A DNA stretch of 64,000 bases, taken from positions 85,468 to 149,467 of the forward strand of contig MKUW01000026.1 in the NCBI GenBank assembly GCA_001899005.1, given 5' to 3'. The notes below the pieces were generated by a model. That model saw only the letters and a list, made by a program, of their open reading frames with translations, ran no database searches and was not told the DNA's origin. This DNA is from Chloroflexi bacterium 44-23. GTDB lineage: Bacteria > Chloroflexota > Anaerolineae > Anaerolineales > Anaerolineaceae. The position numbers and the translations under genes were made by a program. This document shows positions 1-9,768 of this stretch, piece after piece. Position 1 is the stretch's first letter, and every line of letters starts with the position of its first letter.

Positions 1-44
1 ATTTTATTGGGCTTTATTGCCCAAAATAAAGAAATGAAAAGGCG

Positions 45-1022
45 ATGAAAAGAAATAGATTGATATTAACAACTTTGATTTTATTTTTGACTGCATGTCA
101 GACCAACAACCAATTAATTCAATCAAATTCCCCAACCACAATTCCATCTCTCGAATCTACAGAAAAGGTGATTATTTCTCCAACCTTTGTAGAGCCTACG
201 GAGACTTCTTTTGCCAATGTTCCTAAGGTAATGACGCCATTACCTGAACTTACTGTTACTGTAACAAACCCAGCTGTTGGAAAAAATAGTACTTCCATTG
301 TAGTTGATCACTTTTCCGTTGAAAATTTCGGTGAAATTCCAGATGAGGTGCTTGCTCAAGCGTCTGACTTGAAGCTGTTATTTCGGCATGCTTCCGTGGG
401 TGAAAATATTCGCTATGGTCTGGAGTGCATGTACGGAAATTTTGCCAATCGACGGCCTGCCTCTTGTAGCCCTTTCCATGATCTTAAATATGATAGCTCA
501 AATTGGGTTTTTCAATATCGTGGGAATAACGGCTGGATCGAAAAAGTAAACGATTTCGTTTCTCAAACGCAATCACAAAATGAAAATTTTGATGTCTTTA
601 TGTTCACGTTGGGCTACCTGGATGGTTTTGACGGAATGACTTATCCGGTCATATCTGACGAAGAAAACTTCCAGACCCGCTATATTGAGCCTCTTGAAAA
701 ACTTGAAACTCAGTACCCACAAAAAATCTTCGTGTGGTGGACGATGTCTCTGGCACAAGATGGGTATGAGAACTTAACCAAATTCAATCAAATGCTGCGC
801 GATTATGCCGGGCAAAACGACAAAATATTAATGGATCTGGCTGATATTGAATCACATGATTTGGATGGAAAGCCTTGTGTCGATTCTAGCGGGATCCCGG
901 TCATTTGCGGAATTTATACCGATGAAAAACAATCCGGCCATTTGAATGAGACCGGGCGTGAACGTGTTGCTAAAGCGTTCTGGTACATGATGGCTCGCAT
1001 CACCGGCTGGCAGGATTCATAA
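45..1022 (+). CDS. lipoprotein, possible SGNH-type hydrolase fold
   Basis: 325-residue exported lipoprotein. The N-terminus is a short basic stretch, a hydrophobic segment and the lipobox LTAC with the lipidated Cys at residue 18, so it should be anchored on the outside of the membrane. Residues 20-100 are a Thr/Ser/Pro-rich linker. The globular part begins near 108 with LLFRHASVGENI and ends with GHLNETGRERVAKAFW, an arrangement that resembles the first and last blocks of SGNH/GDSL hydrolases, with a His near the C-terminus. I could not place a clear GDSL Ser motif, so the enzyme call is only a suggestion. It is 15 bases upstream of the next lipoprotein gene and probably co-transcribed. The first 44 bases hold a weak hairpin around a GGGC/GCCC stem, perhaps the end of an upstream gene. 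Confidence 0.6.
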   Translation: MKRNRLILTTLILFLTACQTNNQLIQSNSPTTIPSLESTEKVIISPTFVEPTETSFANVPKVMTPLPELTVTVTNPAVGKNSTSIVVDHFSVENFGEIPDEVLAQASDLKLLFRHASVGENIRYGLECMYGNFANRRPASCSPFHDLKYDSSNWVFQYRGNNGWIEKVNDFVSQTQSQNENFDVFMFTLGYLDGFDGMTYPVISDEENFQTRYIEPLEKLETQYPQKIFVWWTMSLAQDGYENLTKFNQMLRDYAGQNDKILMDLADIESHDLDGKPCVDSSGIPVICGIYTDEKQSGHLNETGRERVAKAFWYMMARITGWQDS

Positions 1023-1037
1023 AGGAAACCGAATAAA

Positions 1038-3893
1038 ATGCTAAAAAAAACCCTTATCATTGCAGCGTTACTAATTTTCATATTGGCTTCGCTCGCATCT
1101 TGTGTAAGATATCCAATTCCTGTTACCAGTGTAACGGAAACTCCGGCTGCCGGTGTGAGCGAAACTCCAGTTGCCAGTATGAGCGAAACTCCGTCTGCCA
1201 GTGTGACTGAAACGCCGGCTACAGGGGAGGATGTGCTAACCGGATTTTTTAATACCTTTTTACCGATGGTGAAGAGATCCGTTTTTGTTTCACCAACGCC
1301 GGAAATTCCACCTTTACCCCCTCCAGGCAATGGGGATTGGACAACCGTTGCAGCAAATCCACAACGCACCTCATGGTCAGCTGAAGACATACGTGGGAAC
1401 AATCTGAAGGTGGCCTGGTACCGCCCAATTGAAGCCTACATTTCTCAGAACGTGCAATTGATTGCCTCAAATGGATTGATCTATGTAGCAACGGCCAGGG
1501 GTTTGTATGCCCTGCAGGCCGAAACAGGCCAGGAAGTTTGGCGCTTTAACACTGAACTTCCTCTGGGAAATTCGCCGACCGTTGTTGGTGATGTCTTGTA
1601 TGTAGGTGGACTTGATCATAAACTCTATGCCCTCGACGCTCTGAATGGGCATCTTCTTTGGTCGTTTAATGGTGCCGCAGCTGGCTACAGTACCAATCCA
1701 CTGGTGGTGGAAAACCAGGTCTTGCTGGGTAACCGCGACGGATATTTTTATGCCATTGGTGCAAATGGAACAACCCGACAGGGTCAGCAGCTTTGGAAGT
1801 ATAAAACAGAAGGCTCAATTGAATTGACTGCCGCATATTCAGATGGTGTGGTTTATTTCGCTTCCAATGATAATCATGCTTACGCACTTCGAAGTAATAA
1901 TGGCAGTCTGGTGTGGAAATCAGAGCTGTTACCGGGTGATGGTTATGGCTCATATTGGCCAGTGATATATGGAGATTATGTGGTCTTCTCAGCTGCATCT
2001 GGTTACCGAACCGGTTTGAATCCTGGCACCGCCAGTTTGAAGGATGCACGTGGTAATGATTATGCCAAAATCTTTGATATGGATAAGGATGGCGTTTTTC
2101 GAAATTTGGGTGATGGGGCTTTTATTGGACCTGAAGTGAGTAATCAAACCTGGGCAAATGGGAAAAAGGTATTGAATGGTAGTTCAATTGTTAATTACCT
2201 CGAGGAAGGCAGCCATCCTGAAAGAAGAACTTTAATTGTTCTTAAGCGTAGTAACGGTGTCGAATTTACATTTGACAGTGATCATGATGGTAAAGCAGAA
2301 TATGCACCTGTTGTCATGGTAGGCACACAATCAGGAAACGCGTACCCACCAGTGGTCGGTTCAGATGGTGTGTTATATTTTTCCACCATTTTGCAAAAGT
2401 TAAATATCCCTCAATCCAGGGTAATGGGTTGGTTGATGGGGACTCCATATCTCAGCCAGGCGGGCGGTCAGCATGCAATTGATGAGCCACAAGCACTCTC
2501 CGGAGGAGGAAATACTTTCTATCGTAATTTATGTTGTGACCGGGTTGGAGACTGGTTTGGATTAGATTCACCCCAAAGTTATCAAATGTGGCGCTATGAT
2601 TCGCCTCTCAGTGTTCAGATCCCAGGATATGACCAGATGTGGTACGGCACTGTCGATGGCGATTCAGTAAGACTGGAGGGAAATTTTGGTACCAAGAATG
2701 GTATTTATAACGCTCACGGCGATCAAAACCCTATTATTCCATATCAAGGGCGTTTATATGTCCACCGCTCAAATGCGATTATCGCCTATGGTTCCGAGCG
2801 AACAAGCGGTGCGCAGCCTTTGTTAAGAATTCAATATTTCCAGAATGACATTGTGTCAAAACCAACTTCCGAAATTCAAGTGATGCTTACCAATGAAGTT
2901 CAAAAGATGATTAATGCTGGGCATTTACGACCGGGTTATTACAATGCAGGACAGTTCTCAAATTATAGCCAACTGGCAAATTATTTTGAGAATCCCGGGG
3001 AGACTTTGTATGCACTCTCAAGAGCATTTCCCTACTTGTCTTCTTCCGTAAAACCTGCTGCAAAGCAATATCTGCAAGAGGAATTTAATCTCTATTTCAA
3101 TCCCACGATGGTGACAAAAACCGGATGGAAAGATGGTGCTCCGCGTGAATGGATGCCCATTCCGGATGATATTGAAGACGAGCTTAATTCAATTGGTCCG
3201 GTAGTGGGAAGTGATCCAAGATTTTCGTGGCCATATCCGCCGCTAAACTTCTATGCTCTCTGGCAATATGCTTTGGTAGTACCGGAAGATGTTCAAATCG
3301 CTTATTCTCAAGCAAAAAGTAAGTTGGTAGTCCCAGTTCCCGCAAATGCCACAAATGATTACCTATATCAACGACCTTATGAGCATAATGCCTACATAGC
3401 GGGATATTATGGCTTCTTGCAATTACAGACCCTGGCAGGCAAAGCTTCAACAGATGCCAGTTTGCGAACCAGTGTCACCAATGAATTGAATCGACTCTAT
3501 AATCTGCGTGTTCAAAATTTCAACAAAGACACGATCTGGGTTAATGGGCAGGGAAGTTACCACTTACGTACTCTGAATATTTCACGAAATTTTATCTACC
3601 TGGTACCTGAATTGGCTGATTATTTGCAACAAAATATTTACGCAAAAATCGAAGGAGCCCTGAAGGAATATAATGACGATGCACCTTATTGGTTTGTATC
3701 AAGGTTTAATGGCGTAGTGAATGAAGGTGTTCGTCAAAATCTGTATGATTACGGAGCACTTTTTCAGGCATACGCTTACGCGCAGAATTCAAATTCCCAG
3801 AATTTACAAAAGTATCTGGATGTGCCGGCATTTGCAGTTGGCGATTTGTTCTATATTAATAATTTAATTGCTGTAATTGAAGCCGCAAATTAA
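1038..3893 (+). CDS. lipoprotein with PQQ-type beta-propeller
   Basis: 951-residue secreted lipoprotein. The lipobox is LASC with Cys22, followed by an eight-residue repeat tract (residues about 32-63) and a Pro-rich linker. Residues about 100-350 carry repeated blades of the PQQ/BamB-like type, for example LIYVATARGLYALQAETG, VLYVGGLDHKLYALDA and VVYFASNDNHAYALRS, each with the Y-A-L-(D/N/T)-x-x-x-G-x-x-x-W pattern. These propellers either bind PQQ or act as protein-binding scaffolds; no dehydrogenase domain is visible, so a scaffold or binding role is more likely. The region from about residue 600 to 951 is helical-looking and unrecognised. It follows the first lipoprotein gene by 15 bases and converges with the polysaccharide operon, leaving an 18-base gap. 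Confidence 0.75.
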   Translation: MLKKTLIIAALLIFILASLASCVRYPIPVTSVTETPAAGVSETPVASMSETPSASVTETPATGEDVLTGFFNTFLPMVKRSVFVSPTPEIPPLPPPGNGDWTTVAANPQRTSWSAEDIRGNNLKVAWYRPIEAYISQNVQLIASNGLIYVATARGLYALQAETGQEVWRFNTELPLGNSPTVVGDVLYVGGLDHKLYALDALNGHLLWSFNGAAAGYSTNPLVVENQVLLGNRDGYFYAIGANGTTRQGQQLWKYKTEGSIELTAAYSDGVVYFASNDNHAYALRSNNGSLVWKSELLPGDGYGSYWPVIYGDYVVFSAASGYRTGLNPGTASLKDARGNDYAKIFDMDKDGVFRNLGDGAFIGPEVSNQTWANGKKVLNGSSIVNYLEEGSHPERRTLIVLKRSNGVEFTFDSDHDGKAEYAPVVMVGTQSGNAYPPVVGSDGVLYFSTILQKLNIPQSRVMGWLMGTPYLSQAGGQHAIDEPQALSGGGNTFYRNLCCDRVGDWFGLDSPQSYQMWRYDSPLSVQIPGYDQMWYGTVDGDSVRLEGNFGTKNGIYNAHGDQNPIIPYQGRLYVHRSNAIIAYGSERTSGAQPLLRIQYFQNDIVSKPTSEIQVMLTNEVQKMINAGHLRPGYYNAGQFSNYSQLANYFENPGETLYALSRAFPYLSSSVKPAAKQYLQEEFNLYFNPTMVTKTGWKDGAPREWMPIPDDIEDELNSIGPVVGSDPRFSWPYPPLNFYALWQYALVVPEDVQIAYSQAKSKLVVPVPANATNDYLYQRPYEHNAYIAGYYGFLQLQTLAGKASTDASLRTSVTNELNRLYNLRVQNFNKDTIWVNGQGSYHLRTLNISRNFIYLVPELADYLQQNIYAKIEGALKEYNDDAPYWFVSRFNGVVNEGVRQNLYDYGALFQAYAYAQNSNSQNLQKYLDVPAFAVGDLFYINNLIAVIEAAN
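1131..1226 (+). repeat. four tandem 24-base coding repeats
   Basis: Four consecutive 24-base units encode the octapeptides VTETPAAG, VSETPVAS, MSETPSAS and VTETPATG directly after the lipidation site of the propeller lipoprotein. The invariant core is E-T-P. The copies differ at several bases each, so this is an ageing tandem duplication that lengthens the spacer between the membrane and the propeller. Confidence 0.85.
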
Positions 3894-3911
3894 AAAGAGC
3901 GATTTGTTTCA

Positions 3912-4958
3912 TTAGCCAAAAATAAAATTGTAAATTTGACGCGAAAACCTGTGCTCAACCCACTTCATGAGGTTGGAGCTTATTAAGATCGTTAGTGTTG
4001 CTAAAATCATAACGATAATTGTCTCGACTTGAAAAAGCCAGGGAATGAATTTTGCGGCTAGTTGTGACAGGAAGGTTATGATGGTAAGGTTCATCAAGTA
4101 AATTCCATAGGTGCGCTTCCCTAGATTTTCAAAAAATGACAAGAAGGGGATTTTTTTACGATCCACGAAAGGCAATAGCAAGATAAATACCAGTGGCAGT
4201 AACCATTCCGCCTGTGAGAATGAAATTGCCCCAAGTTCTTTTAAGACGGCCAATACATATAAGCCAAAAGAAATTCCGGCAATAACAATTATGAAGCGCT
4301 CCAAGATAGATTTGTACTTTTGCGAAAATTGAATATAAACCATCCCCAACGGATAAAAAACAGCCCAGAGTGCAAAAGGAAGCCCTAGAATTGGCACATA
4401 CAAAAGATTGAAGAAATCCGGGAATACAAACCCCAATATTCCAGGGATTTTGATATTAACCAAAACTAATTGAAAGACGAGGAATGCAAATAATGTGATT
4501 AACGGCACTCGTTTGATGATCCAGGCGAGCAATGGCGCGATGATGATATAGAAGACTAATATTGGTACAAAATTGAATGGATAGCCAACAATGAGATTCT
4601 TCAAATACCCTGGCAAGGAAAAGGTTTCAGCTCTTAGAAAATAAATAAAAATATAAAACACTACAGACCAGATAATGTATGGAAAAACAACATTCTTAAG
4701 AGCCGGTAAAACCAGGCGATAGTTTTGTCTAATTTTCTTGTCTTTCATGGCATACATCATGAATGCGCCAGCCAGAAAGAGAAAAATGGGGACTGCAACC
4801 ACACCCATTTCTTTGATGGTTAGGAGAAAATTAAGTTCCCAAAGAGGCGTTCTTGGTAAGTTATGTTGCGTGATTGCTTGCAGACTTAATACAATGCTAT
4901 GGTTGATGACCACCAGCAATATTGCAAAACCACGTAAAGCTGGAAATTGTCGGTTCAT
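3912..4958 (-). CDS. membrane acyltransferase (acyltransferase-3 family)
   Basis: 348 residues and about ten predicted membrane spans. The start MNRQFPALRGFAILLVVINHS is typical of the OafA/acyltransferase-3 family, in which an arginine and a histidine at the end of the first helix take part in moving an acyl group (often acetyl) from inside to an extracytoplasmic sugar. It is the last gene of the leftward polysaccharide operon; its ATG lies three bases after the stop of the NAD-synthase-like gene, which implies translational coupling. Substrate is not predictable from sequence. The position next to an acyl carrier protein and acyl ligase makes an unusual donor possible, which is inference. 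Confidence 0.85.
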   Translation of the reverse strand: MNRQFPALRGFAILLVVINHSIVLSLQAITQHNLPRTPLWELNFLLTIKEMGVVAVPIFLFLAGAFMMYAMKDKKIRQNYRLVLPALKNVVFPYIIWSVVFYIFIYFLRAETFSLPGYLKNLIVGYPFNFVPILVFYIIIAPLLAWIIKRVPLITLFAFLVFQLVLVNIKIPGILGFVFPDFFNLLYVPILGLPFALWAVFYPLGMVYIQFSQKYKSILERFIIVIAGISFGLYVLAVLKELGAISFSQAEWLLPLVFILLLPFVDRKKIPFLSFFENLGKRTYGIYLMNLTIITFLSQLAAKFIPWLFQVETIIVMILATLTILISSNLMKWVEHRFSRQIYNFIFG

Positions 4959-4961
4959 AAA

Positions 4962-5963
4962 TTATTGTGGATCCGATAATTTCAGTGTCTGCATTCGCAA
5001 ATATTCTGTGTTTTGCTTTTTGCGCGATATATCTGTTATTACACGTTCTACCTGCTCGGGGCTGAGATCGAGTGCATCTGCAATATGCTGTGTATCGATA
5101 TTATTTTCTGAACCGTACCAAATGGTATCCAGAATGGAAAATGGCAAGCGGAAGAAAAATTCTTCCTGGCTGCTACCAGCGCTATACGTATCGGATGTCG
5201 GAGTACGAGTGTAGATTGTTTCTGGGATCGATAAATTCTTAGCAAGCTGATAGACCTGACTTTTGTAAAGATGTAGAATCGGTTGGATATCTGCGCCTCC
5301 ATCGCCATGCTTTACAAAAAACCCTAATTGATGCTCGTTTTTATTGGCCGTTCCAACCACGGCATAATTCAATCTTTCTGCGTGGTAATAAAGCATTGAC
5401 ATGCGCGTCCTCTGCTTGAAGTTAGAAGCCGCAACGATTTGCGAAAATGCCTTTGGCGGGATACGGACGCGTATTTCTTCTCCGTCAGGGGAAATTGCGG
5501 TCAAATAAAATACATTCAATGTTGCATCGTCCAGCAGACTACCGGGTAAAGTAATTTTCGATTTCCATCCATCATCAAATTCGGGAATGACGCTGCGTAT
5601 GGCTTCATCACGGCGTTGATAACAAGCTGCTCCATCAAGGGCAGCGCTAATATTTTCTGTTATGGTCTCAACATGAAGCTGATCAGCTAGTAATTGTGCC
5701 AGTTCAGCACTCTCAGGGCTCGATTCTATCTCCGGGAGCATAACCCCCAATACGTTTTTTGGCCCTAATGCTTCCACGGTCAAGGTTAACACGACTGATG
5801 AGTCAATGCCGCCACTGATTCCAATCACTGCTCCTCGTTTACGCATGGTCTGGCGTATGGATGTGTTTATCCATGAAGTGATTCGTTTGATTTCCTGAAC
5901 TGGGCTTAGATCCAAACTTGATTTTGAAAACCCTGTGCCATTTTTATCAGAACTTAAAGACAT
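4962..5963 (-). CDS. NAD synthase-family ATP pyrophosphatase (NadE-like)
   Basis: 333 residues from the ATG at 5963, which sits five bases after an AAGGAG ribosome site; a TTG three bases further up is too close to that site. The ATP-pyrophosphatase loop SGGIDS is at residues 50-55. HGDGGADIQPILHLYKSQVY and TRTPTSDTYS in the C-terminal half match NH3-dependent NAD synthases, which amidate nicotinate adenine dinucleotide by adenylating its carboxylate. There is no glutaminase domain. The location inside a glycan operon, directly after an asparagine-synthetase-like gene, leaves open whether it makes NAD or amidates another adenylated carboxylate. The family call is safe; the physiological substrate is not. 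Confidence 0.8.
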   Translation of the reverse strand: MSLSSDKNGTGFSKSSLDLSPVQEIKRITSWINTSIRQTMRKRGAVIGISGGIDSSVVLTLTVEALGPKNVLGVMLPEIESSPESAELAQLLADQLHVETITENISAALDGAACYQRRDEAIRSVIPEFDDGWKSKITLPGSLLDDATLNVFYLTAISPDGEEIRVRIPPKAFSQIVAASNFKQRTRMSMLYYHAERLNYAVVGTANKNEHQLGFFVKHGDGGADIQPILHLYKSQVYQLAKNLSIPETIYTRTPTSDTYSAGSSQEEFFFRLPFSILDTIWYGSENNIDTQHIADALDLSPEQVERVITDISRKKQNTEYLRMQTLKLSDPQ

Positions 5964-5979
5964 CAATGCTCCTTAATAT

Positions 5980-7944
5980 TCAGACTGAAATTGCCAGATC
6001 GATTAATTTTAGCGGAATCCCGCGATCCAACTTTACTTTTGGGAAATTTCGATTACAAAAATGATCATGCAGAATTTGTGTACTTAAAATTCCTACAAAA
6101 GCCATTTCTTCCATTTCACTGAGCTGAGGAGTCGCCAGAGCCTTTTCATACAACTTAACCGCTGCACGAGTATTAAAATATCCGAAATTGATTAAGTTTT
6201 GCTCATTGAAATAAAATGCAGTTTGCGGTGAGCTGGCCTGGTTTAAGAAACTATGCTGGATTGGTGCACGATAAGGTTTTTTCCGCCGGCGCCAGATTTC
6301 AATGGGCAAGAACTTACTGGCGAACTTGCGCAAAATCCATTTTTCTTGTAAACCTCGCAGTTTTACCTGATCAGGAAGAGAATTTGCAAACTCCATCAGG
6401 CGATAATCGAGGAATGGATATCTGCCTTCAACAGAATTAGCCATCGCCATGCGATCTCCTTGAGAGGAGAGCAGGTAGGGTGTTAAAAATGTCTTCATTT
6501 CCAAAAATTGAGCCTGTGCAAGTGGTGTCCAGGTGCTGAATTGTTTTGGAAGCTCGATCGGGTAGTTAGGATCCGATGGTAAGGTTTGGTTGGCAGTTTT
6601 CAAAAAGCGTAAACTGCGAGCGGTATTTGACCAGCGTAAGTGATGCGAATAAAAAGGTGATTTGGTTTCTTGAATATCCTGGCCAAAGAATGCTTGAAGA
6701 AATTGAGACCTTGCATTTAGCTGAGGAATCTCAGGGTAAAGACAAGCGTATAGTTTTGAAACATTCGCGGTTTCAGGGTGGTTGGCAATGAAACGCCGAA
6801 TTTTATTTTCTTTAAAGATATCATATCCGCCCAGAATTTCGTCAGCTCCTTCACCAGTAAGAACTACCTTATAGTCGTGCTGATGCACCAGCCTGGAGAG
6901 CAGATACATCGGCGCAGGTGATGTGCGTAAGATTGGAGTTTCTGTATGCCAAATGACCTCGGAGAAAATATTGCCAATATCTTGTGCCCGACAAAAGATA
7001 GCATTGTGATGGACATTCAAACGTTCAACCATCTGATCTTGAAAAAGTTTTTCATCATAACGTGGGTCTTCGAATTGAATTGAGAACGTCTCCAGTGGCG
7101 TGTTCGTGTAACTTGTAATAATGGCTGCGATAGTCGATGAATCCAATCCACCGCTCAGGTAAGCACCAACGGGAACATCTGCGCGTAAACGGATTTGGGA
7201 AGAATCAATTAATAGATTGCCGAACTCCTCTATCAGATCATTTTCATCAGGTGCAGATTTCTTTTTTTCAAAATGAGGTTCCCAATAAGAGATCTCTTCA
7301 GAATGCGTATTCGAAACAAGCATATAATGCCCGGGTTTGACTTCATGGACATTCTTAAACGTCGAATTGGGCGTTAATGGACCCCAATAGGTAAAAATCT
7401 GTTGTAAAACCTGCGGATCAATTTCTGCCTGCCAATTAGGTATGGCAAGAAAGGCTTTTATCTCAGAGCTAAAAACAAATTGTTTACCAAAATTACTGTA
7501 GAAAAGAGGACGAATTCCAATCCGGTCTCGTGCTAAAAACAAAGTTTCCTTTTTACGATCCCAAATGGCGATTGCGTATTGCCCGTTGATCATCTCCAAA
7601 AATTGCGGACCGTATTGCTCATAAAGATGAAGAATGACTTCAGTATCAGTTTCCGTATGGAATTGATGACCAAGGTTAATGAGATTTCTTTTGAGTGCAA
7701 GATCATTAAAAATTTCCCCATTATAGACTATCCACAGAGTCTCATCTTGGTTTGAAATCGGCTGCTGGCCACCTGAGATATCCAAAATGCTCAAGCGCGC
7801 ATTAACCATGCTGCAATTTGCATCCCTATAAATACCAGCCTGATCCGGACCCCGATGTTGGATTAAGGCAAGCATGTTTTCAAGCACTTCCAGTTGGACA
7901 GGCTCGCGATGCGCACGATTGAACACTCCGGCTATGCCACACAT
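5980..7944 (-). CDS. asnB: asparagine synthetase (glutamine-hydrolysing) family amidotransferase
   Basis: 654 residues with the full class II glutamine amidotransferase layout. The N-terminus MCGIAGVF exposes the nucleophile Cys2 after removal of Met. Glutamine-site elements LSILD, NGEIFN and GxxTDTE-like residues lie at 50-105. The synthetase half has the ATP loop SGGLDS at 264-269 and a SxEGADE-like motif (TGEGADEILGGY). It would move ammonia from glutamine to an adenylated carboxylate, classically aspartate. Paralogues of this type recur in exopolysaccharide and exosortase-associated gene clusters next to acyl ligases and carrier proteins, as here: the acyl ligase gene ends six bases upstream. 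It may therefore act on a glycan or acyl precursor rather than on free aspartate; the symbol is for the family. Confidence 0.82.
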   Translation of the reverse strand: MCGIAGVFNRAHREPVQLEVLENMLALIQHRGPDQAGIYRDANCSMVNARLSILDISGGQQPISNQDETLWIVYNGEIFNDLALKRNLINLGHQFHTETDTEVILHLYEQYGPQFLEMINGQYAIAIWDRKKETLFLARDRIGIRPLFYSNFGKQFVFSSEIKAFLAIPNWQAEIDPQVLQQIFTYWGPLTPNSTFKNVHEVKPGHYMLVSNTHSEEISYWEPHFEKKKSAPDENDLIEEFGNLLIDSSQIRLRADVPVGAYLSGGLDSSTIAAIITSYTNTPLETFSIQFEDPRYDEKLFQDQMVERLNVHHNAIFCRAQDIGNIFSEVIWHTETPILRTSPAPMYLLSRLVHQHDYKVVLTGEGADEILGGYDIFKENKIRRFIANHPETANVSKLYACLYPEIPQLNARSQFLQAFFGQDIQETKSPFYSHHLRWSNTARSLRFLKTANQTLPSDPNYPIELPKQFSTWTPLAQAQFLEMKTFLTPYLLSSQGDRMAMANSVEGRYPFLDYRLMEFANSLPDQVKLRGLQEKWILRKFASKFLPIEIWRRRKKPYRAPIQHSFLNQASSPQTAFYFNEQNLINFGYFNTRAAVKLYEKALATPQLSEMEEMAFVGILSTQILHDHFCNRNFPKVKLDRGIPLKLIDLAISV

Positions 7945-7950
7945 ATTGGA

Positions 7951-9480
7951 TTAAATCAAATCAGTTTTCTTAATTTTTCCGGAGGAGGTTTTTGGCAACT
8001 CTGCGACAATGACCACAGATTTGGGCACCATAAAATCTTCCATATTGTTTTTGCAATACCGCAAGATATCATTTACGTTGATATCAGGCTGATTTAAAAC
8101 GACAAAAGCTTTAACGGCCTGCCCAAGAACAGGGTCTGGCACTCCGATGACAGCTGCTTCCTGCACACCGGTAAATTGGTAGAGGATATTCTCGACCTCT
8201 TTCGGTGATACCTTTTCACCACGACTTTTGATAATATCATCCTTGCGAGCGATGAAGTAAAAATAACCATCCTCATCCATCTTAAAAAGATCCCCCGAAT
8301 AACAGATCTTTTCTCCGGGGATTTCACCCGGGCGGTAGCGCTGGTTTGTAGCCGCTTCGTCGTGCCAGTAGCCGCGCATGACATGTCTTCCACGAATTAC
8401 CAACTCGCCTATCTGACCGGGTTCAAGATGATTGCCAACCTCATCTTCAACCCAGGCTTCCGTGCCTGGAATTGGAATTCCAACTGAATCCGGCTTATTT
8501 TCCAGGTCCTCCGGAGGTAAATAAAGTGTTCGTTTGGTTTCTGTTAAACCATACATGGAAAAGAAGCGCACGTTCGGAAAAGTGTTTTTAATTTTTTGTA
8601 TATGGGTCCTGGAAAGAGCAGCGGCAGTGTTAGTCATATAACGTAAACTGGAAAAATCAATTTCGTTAAGATCCATATTCAGGATTAACGAAAACATGGT
8701 TGGCACACCAGGAAAACCTGTTACGCGGTATTCCTCGATCTTTTTCATGATTAACGCTGGGTACACAAATCCTTTCTCAAGGATCATTGTTCCGCCAAAT
8801 GATATTGTCATTAACAACTGGTAAAGCCCATAATCAAATGAAAGCGGTACCGCATTTAGGATAATATCGTCAGGTGTATTCTCGAGGTAAGTTGTAATCG
8901 ATTGAATTACAAAAACAACATTGCTGTGATCGCTCATGACTCCCTTTGGCTCTCCTGTGGAGCCAGATGTGTAAATCAGGCAAGCCAGATCGCGATCAAT
9001 ATTTTGTTTTCTGGGTTCTAACGGCGAGCCCTGTGTCAAAAAGTCCTCAAATTTGAAAAAAGGCAACCTGCTTTCGGATGCCTCATCAACCAAAATGGCA
9101 TATTTTAATTCCGGGAGGGTGGGCATAATTCCTAAAAGCATCTCTTTTTGGTTGGCGGGTGCGATTATGGCATGAGCTTGACTGTTTTTGAGAATATAAG
9201 CCAGCTTGTCTTGCTTGGTCGTATGATTAATGACGATAAAAACGCCACCTGCTTTTAAGATTCCAAAAATTATAATGGCTTGTTCTGGCACGTTTCCCAG
9301 AAAAATGGCAACGCGGTCGCCTCGTTTTAAGCCCGATTTACGCAACTGCTGTGCAAATTGATTGGAAAGCCTATCTAATTGCTGATACGTGTATTTTTTT
9401 TCTCCTGCAATGAGACAGACCTTATGCGGGTATATTCGGGCACTTGAGGTTAGGAAATCTTGAACGAGATTGGGTGTCAT
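7951..9480 (-). CDS. AMP-forming acyl ligase (acyl-CoA/acyl-ACP synthetase)
   Basis: About 509 residues from the ATG at 9480. The adenylation signature YTSGSTGEPKG is at residues 170-180, followed by MYGLTE, the YSGD motif with hinge region (GDLFKMDEDGYFYFIAR) and the catalytic lysine in PKTSSGKIKK at the C-terminus. The enzyme activates a carboxylate as an acyl-adenylate and transfers it to a thiol. The carrier-protein gene immediately upstream (stop 13 bases before this ATG) is the natural acceptor. A TTG at 9516 would give 12 more residues and overlap the carrier gene; neither start has a good ribosome site, and ATG was preferred. Similar ligases are found in exosortase-type polysaccharide loci. 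The acyl substrate is unknown. Confidence 0.85.
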   Translation of the reverse strand: MTPNLVQDFLTSSARIYPHKVCLIAGEKKYTYQQLDRLSNQFAQQLRKSGLKRGDRVAIFLGNVPEQAIIIFGILKAGGVFIVINHTTKQDKLAYILKNSQAHAIIAPANQKEMLLGIMPTLPELKYAILVDEASESRLPFFKFEDFLTQGSPLEPRKQNIDRDLACLIYTSGSTGEPKGVMSDHSNVVFVIQSITTYLENTPDDIILNAVPLSFDYGLYQLLMTISFGGTMILEKGFVYPALIMKKIEEYRVTGFPGVPTMFSLILNMDLNEIDFSSLRYMTNTAAALSRTHIQKIKNTFPNVRFFSMYGLTETKRTLYLPPEDLENKPDSVGIPIPGTEAWVEDEVGNHLEPGQIGELVIRGRHVMRGYWHDEAATNQRYRPGEIPGEKICYSGDLFKMDEDGYFYFIARKDDIIKSRGEKVSPKEVENILYQFTGVQEAAVIGVPDPVLGQAVKAFVVLNQPDINVNDILRYCKNNMEDFMVPKSVVIVAELPKTSSGKIKKTDLI

Positions 9481-9493
9481 ATCTTTATTGATA

Positions 9494-9742
9494 TCAATTA
9501 AGTGTTTTTCGTTCAACGAATTCGGTTACATTTTTTACAGAATCAAAATTGGCTGGCACAATCTCAAGGTCATCAACGGAAATAGAAAATTCATCCTCAA
9601 CGAATGCAACAATCTCCATAATATTCATAGAATCAACTACACCTTTTTCAAGGAATGAATCTGATACGGCATACGGATAACCATTTTCGCTGAAAAGGAT
9701 ATTATCGGCAATAAATTTCTTGATCTTTTCTTGAATTTCCAT
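9494..9742 (-). CDS. acyl carrier protein
   Basis: 82-residue acidic protein with the four-helix carrier pattern. The phosphopantetheine attachment serine is Ser38 in GVVDSMNIMEIV, a slightly altered form of the usual DSL motif with Met after Ser. VEDEFSISVDDLEI after it is typical of helix 2-3 of stand-alone carriers used outside fatty acid synthesis. It is encoded just ahead of the AMP-forming ligase and after the large Asp-box protein gene, inside the polysaccharide operon. Its likely job is to carry the ligase product for transfer onto a sugar or amide nitrogen; this role is inferred from context. Confidence 0.88.
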   Translation of the reverse strand: MEIQEKIKKFIADNILFSENGYPYAVSDSFLEKGVVDSMNIMEIVAFVEDEFSISVDDLEIVPANFDSVKNVTEFVERKTLN

Positions 9743-9768
9743 CGTCTCTCCTATGATGATTGCACGAA

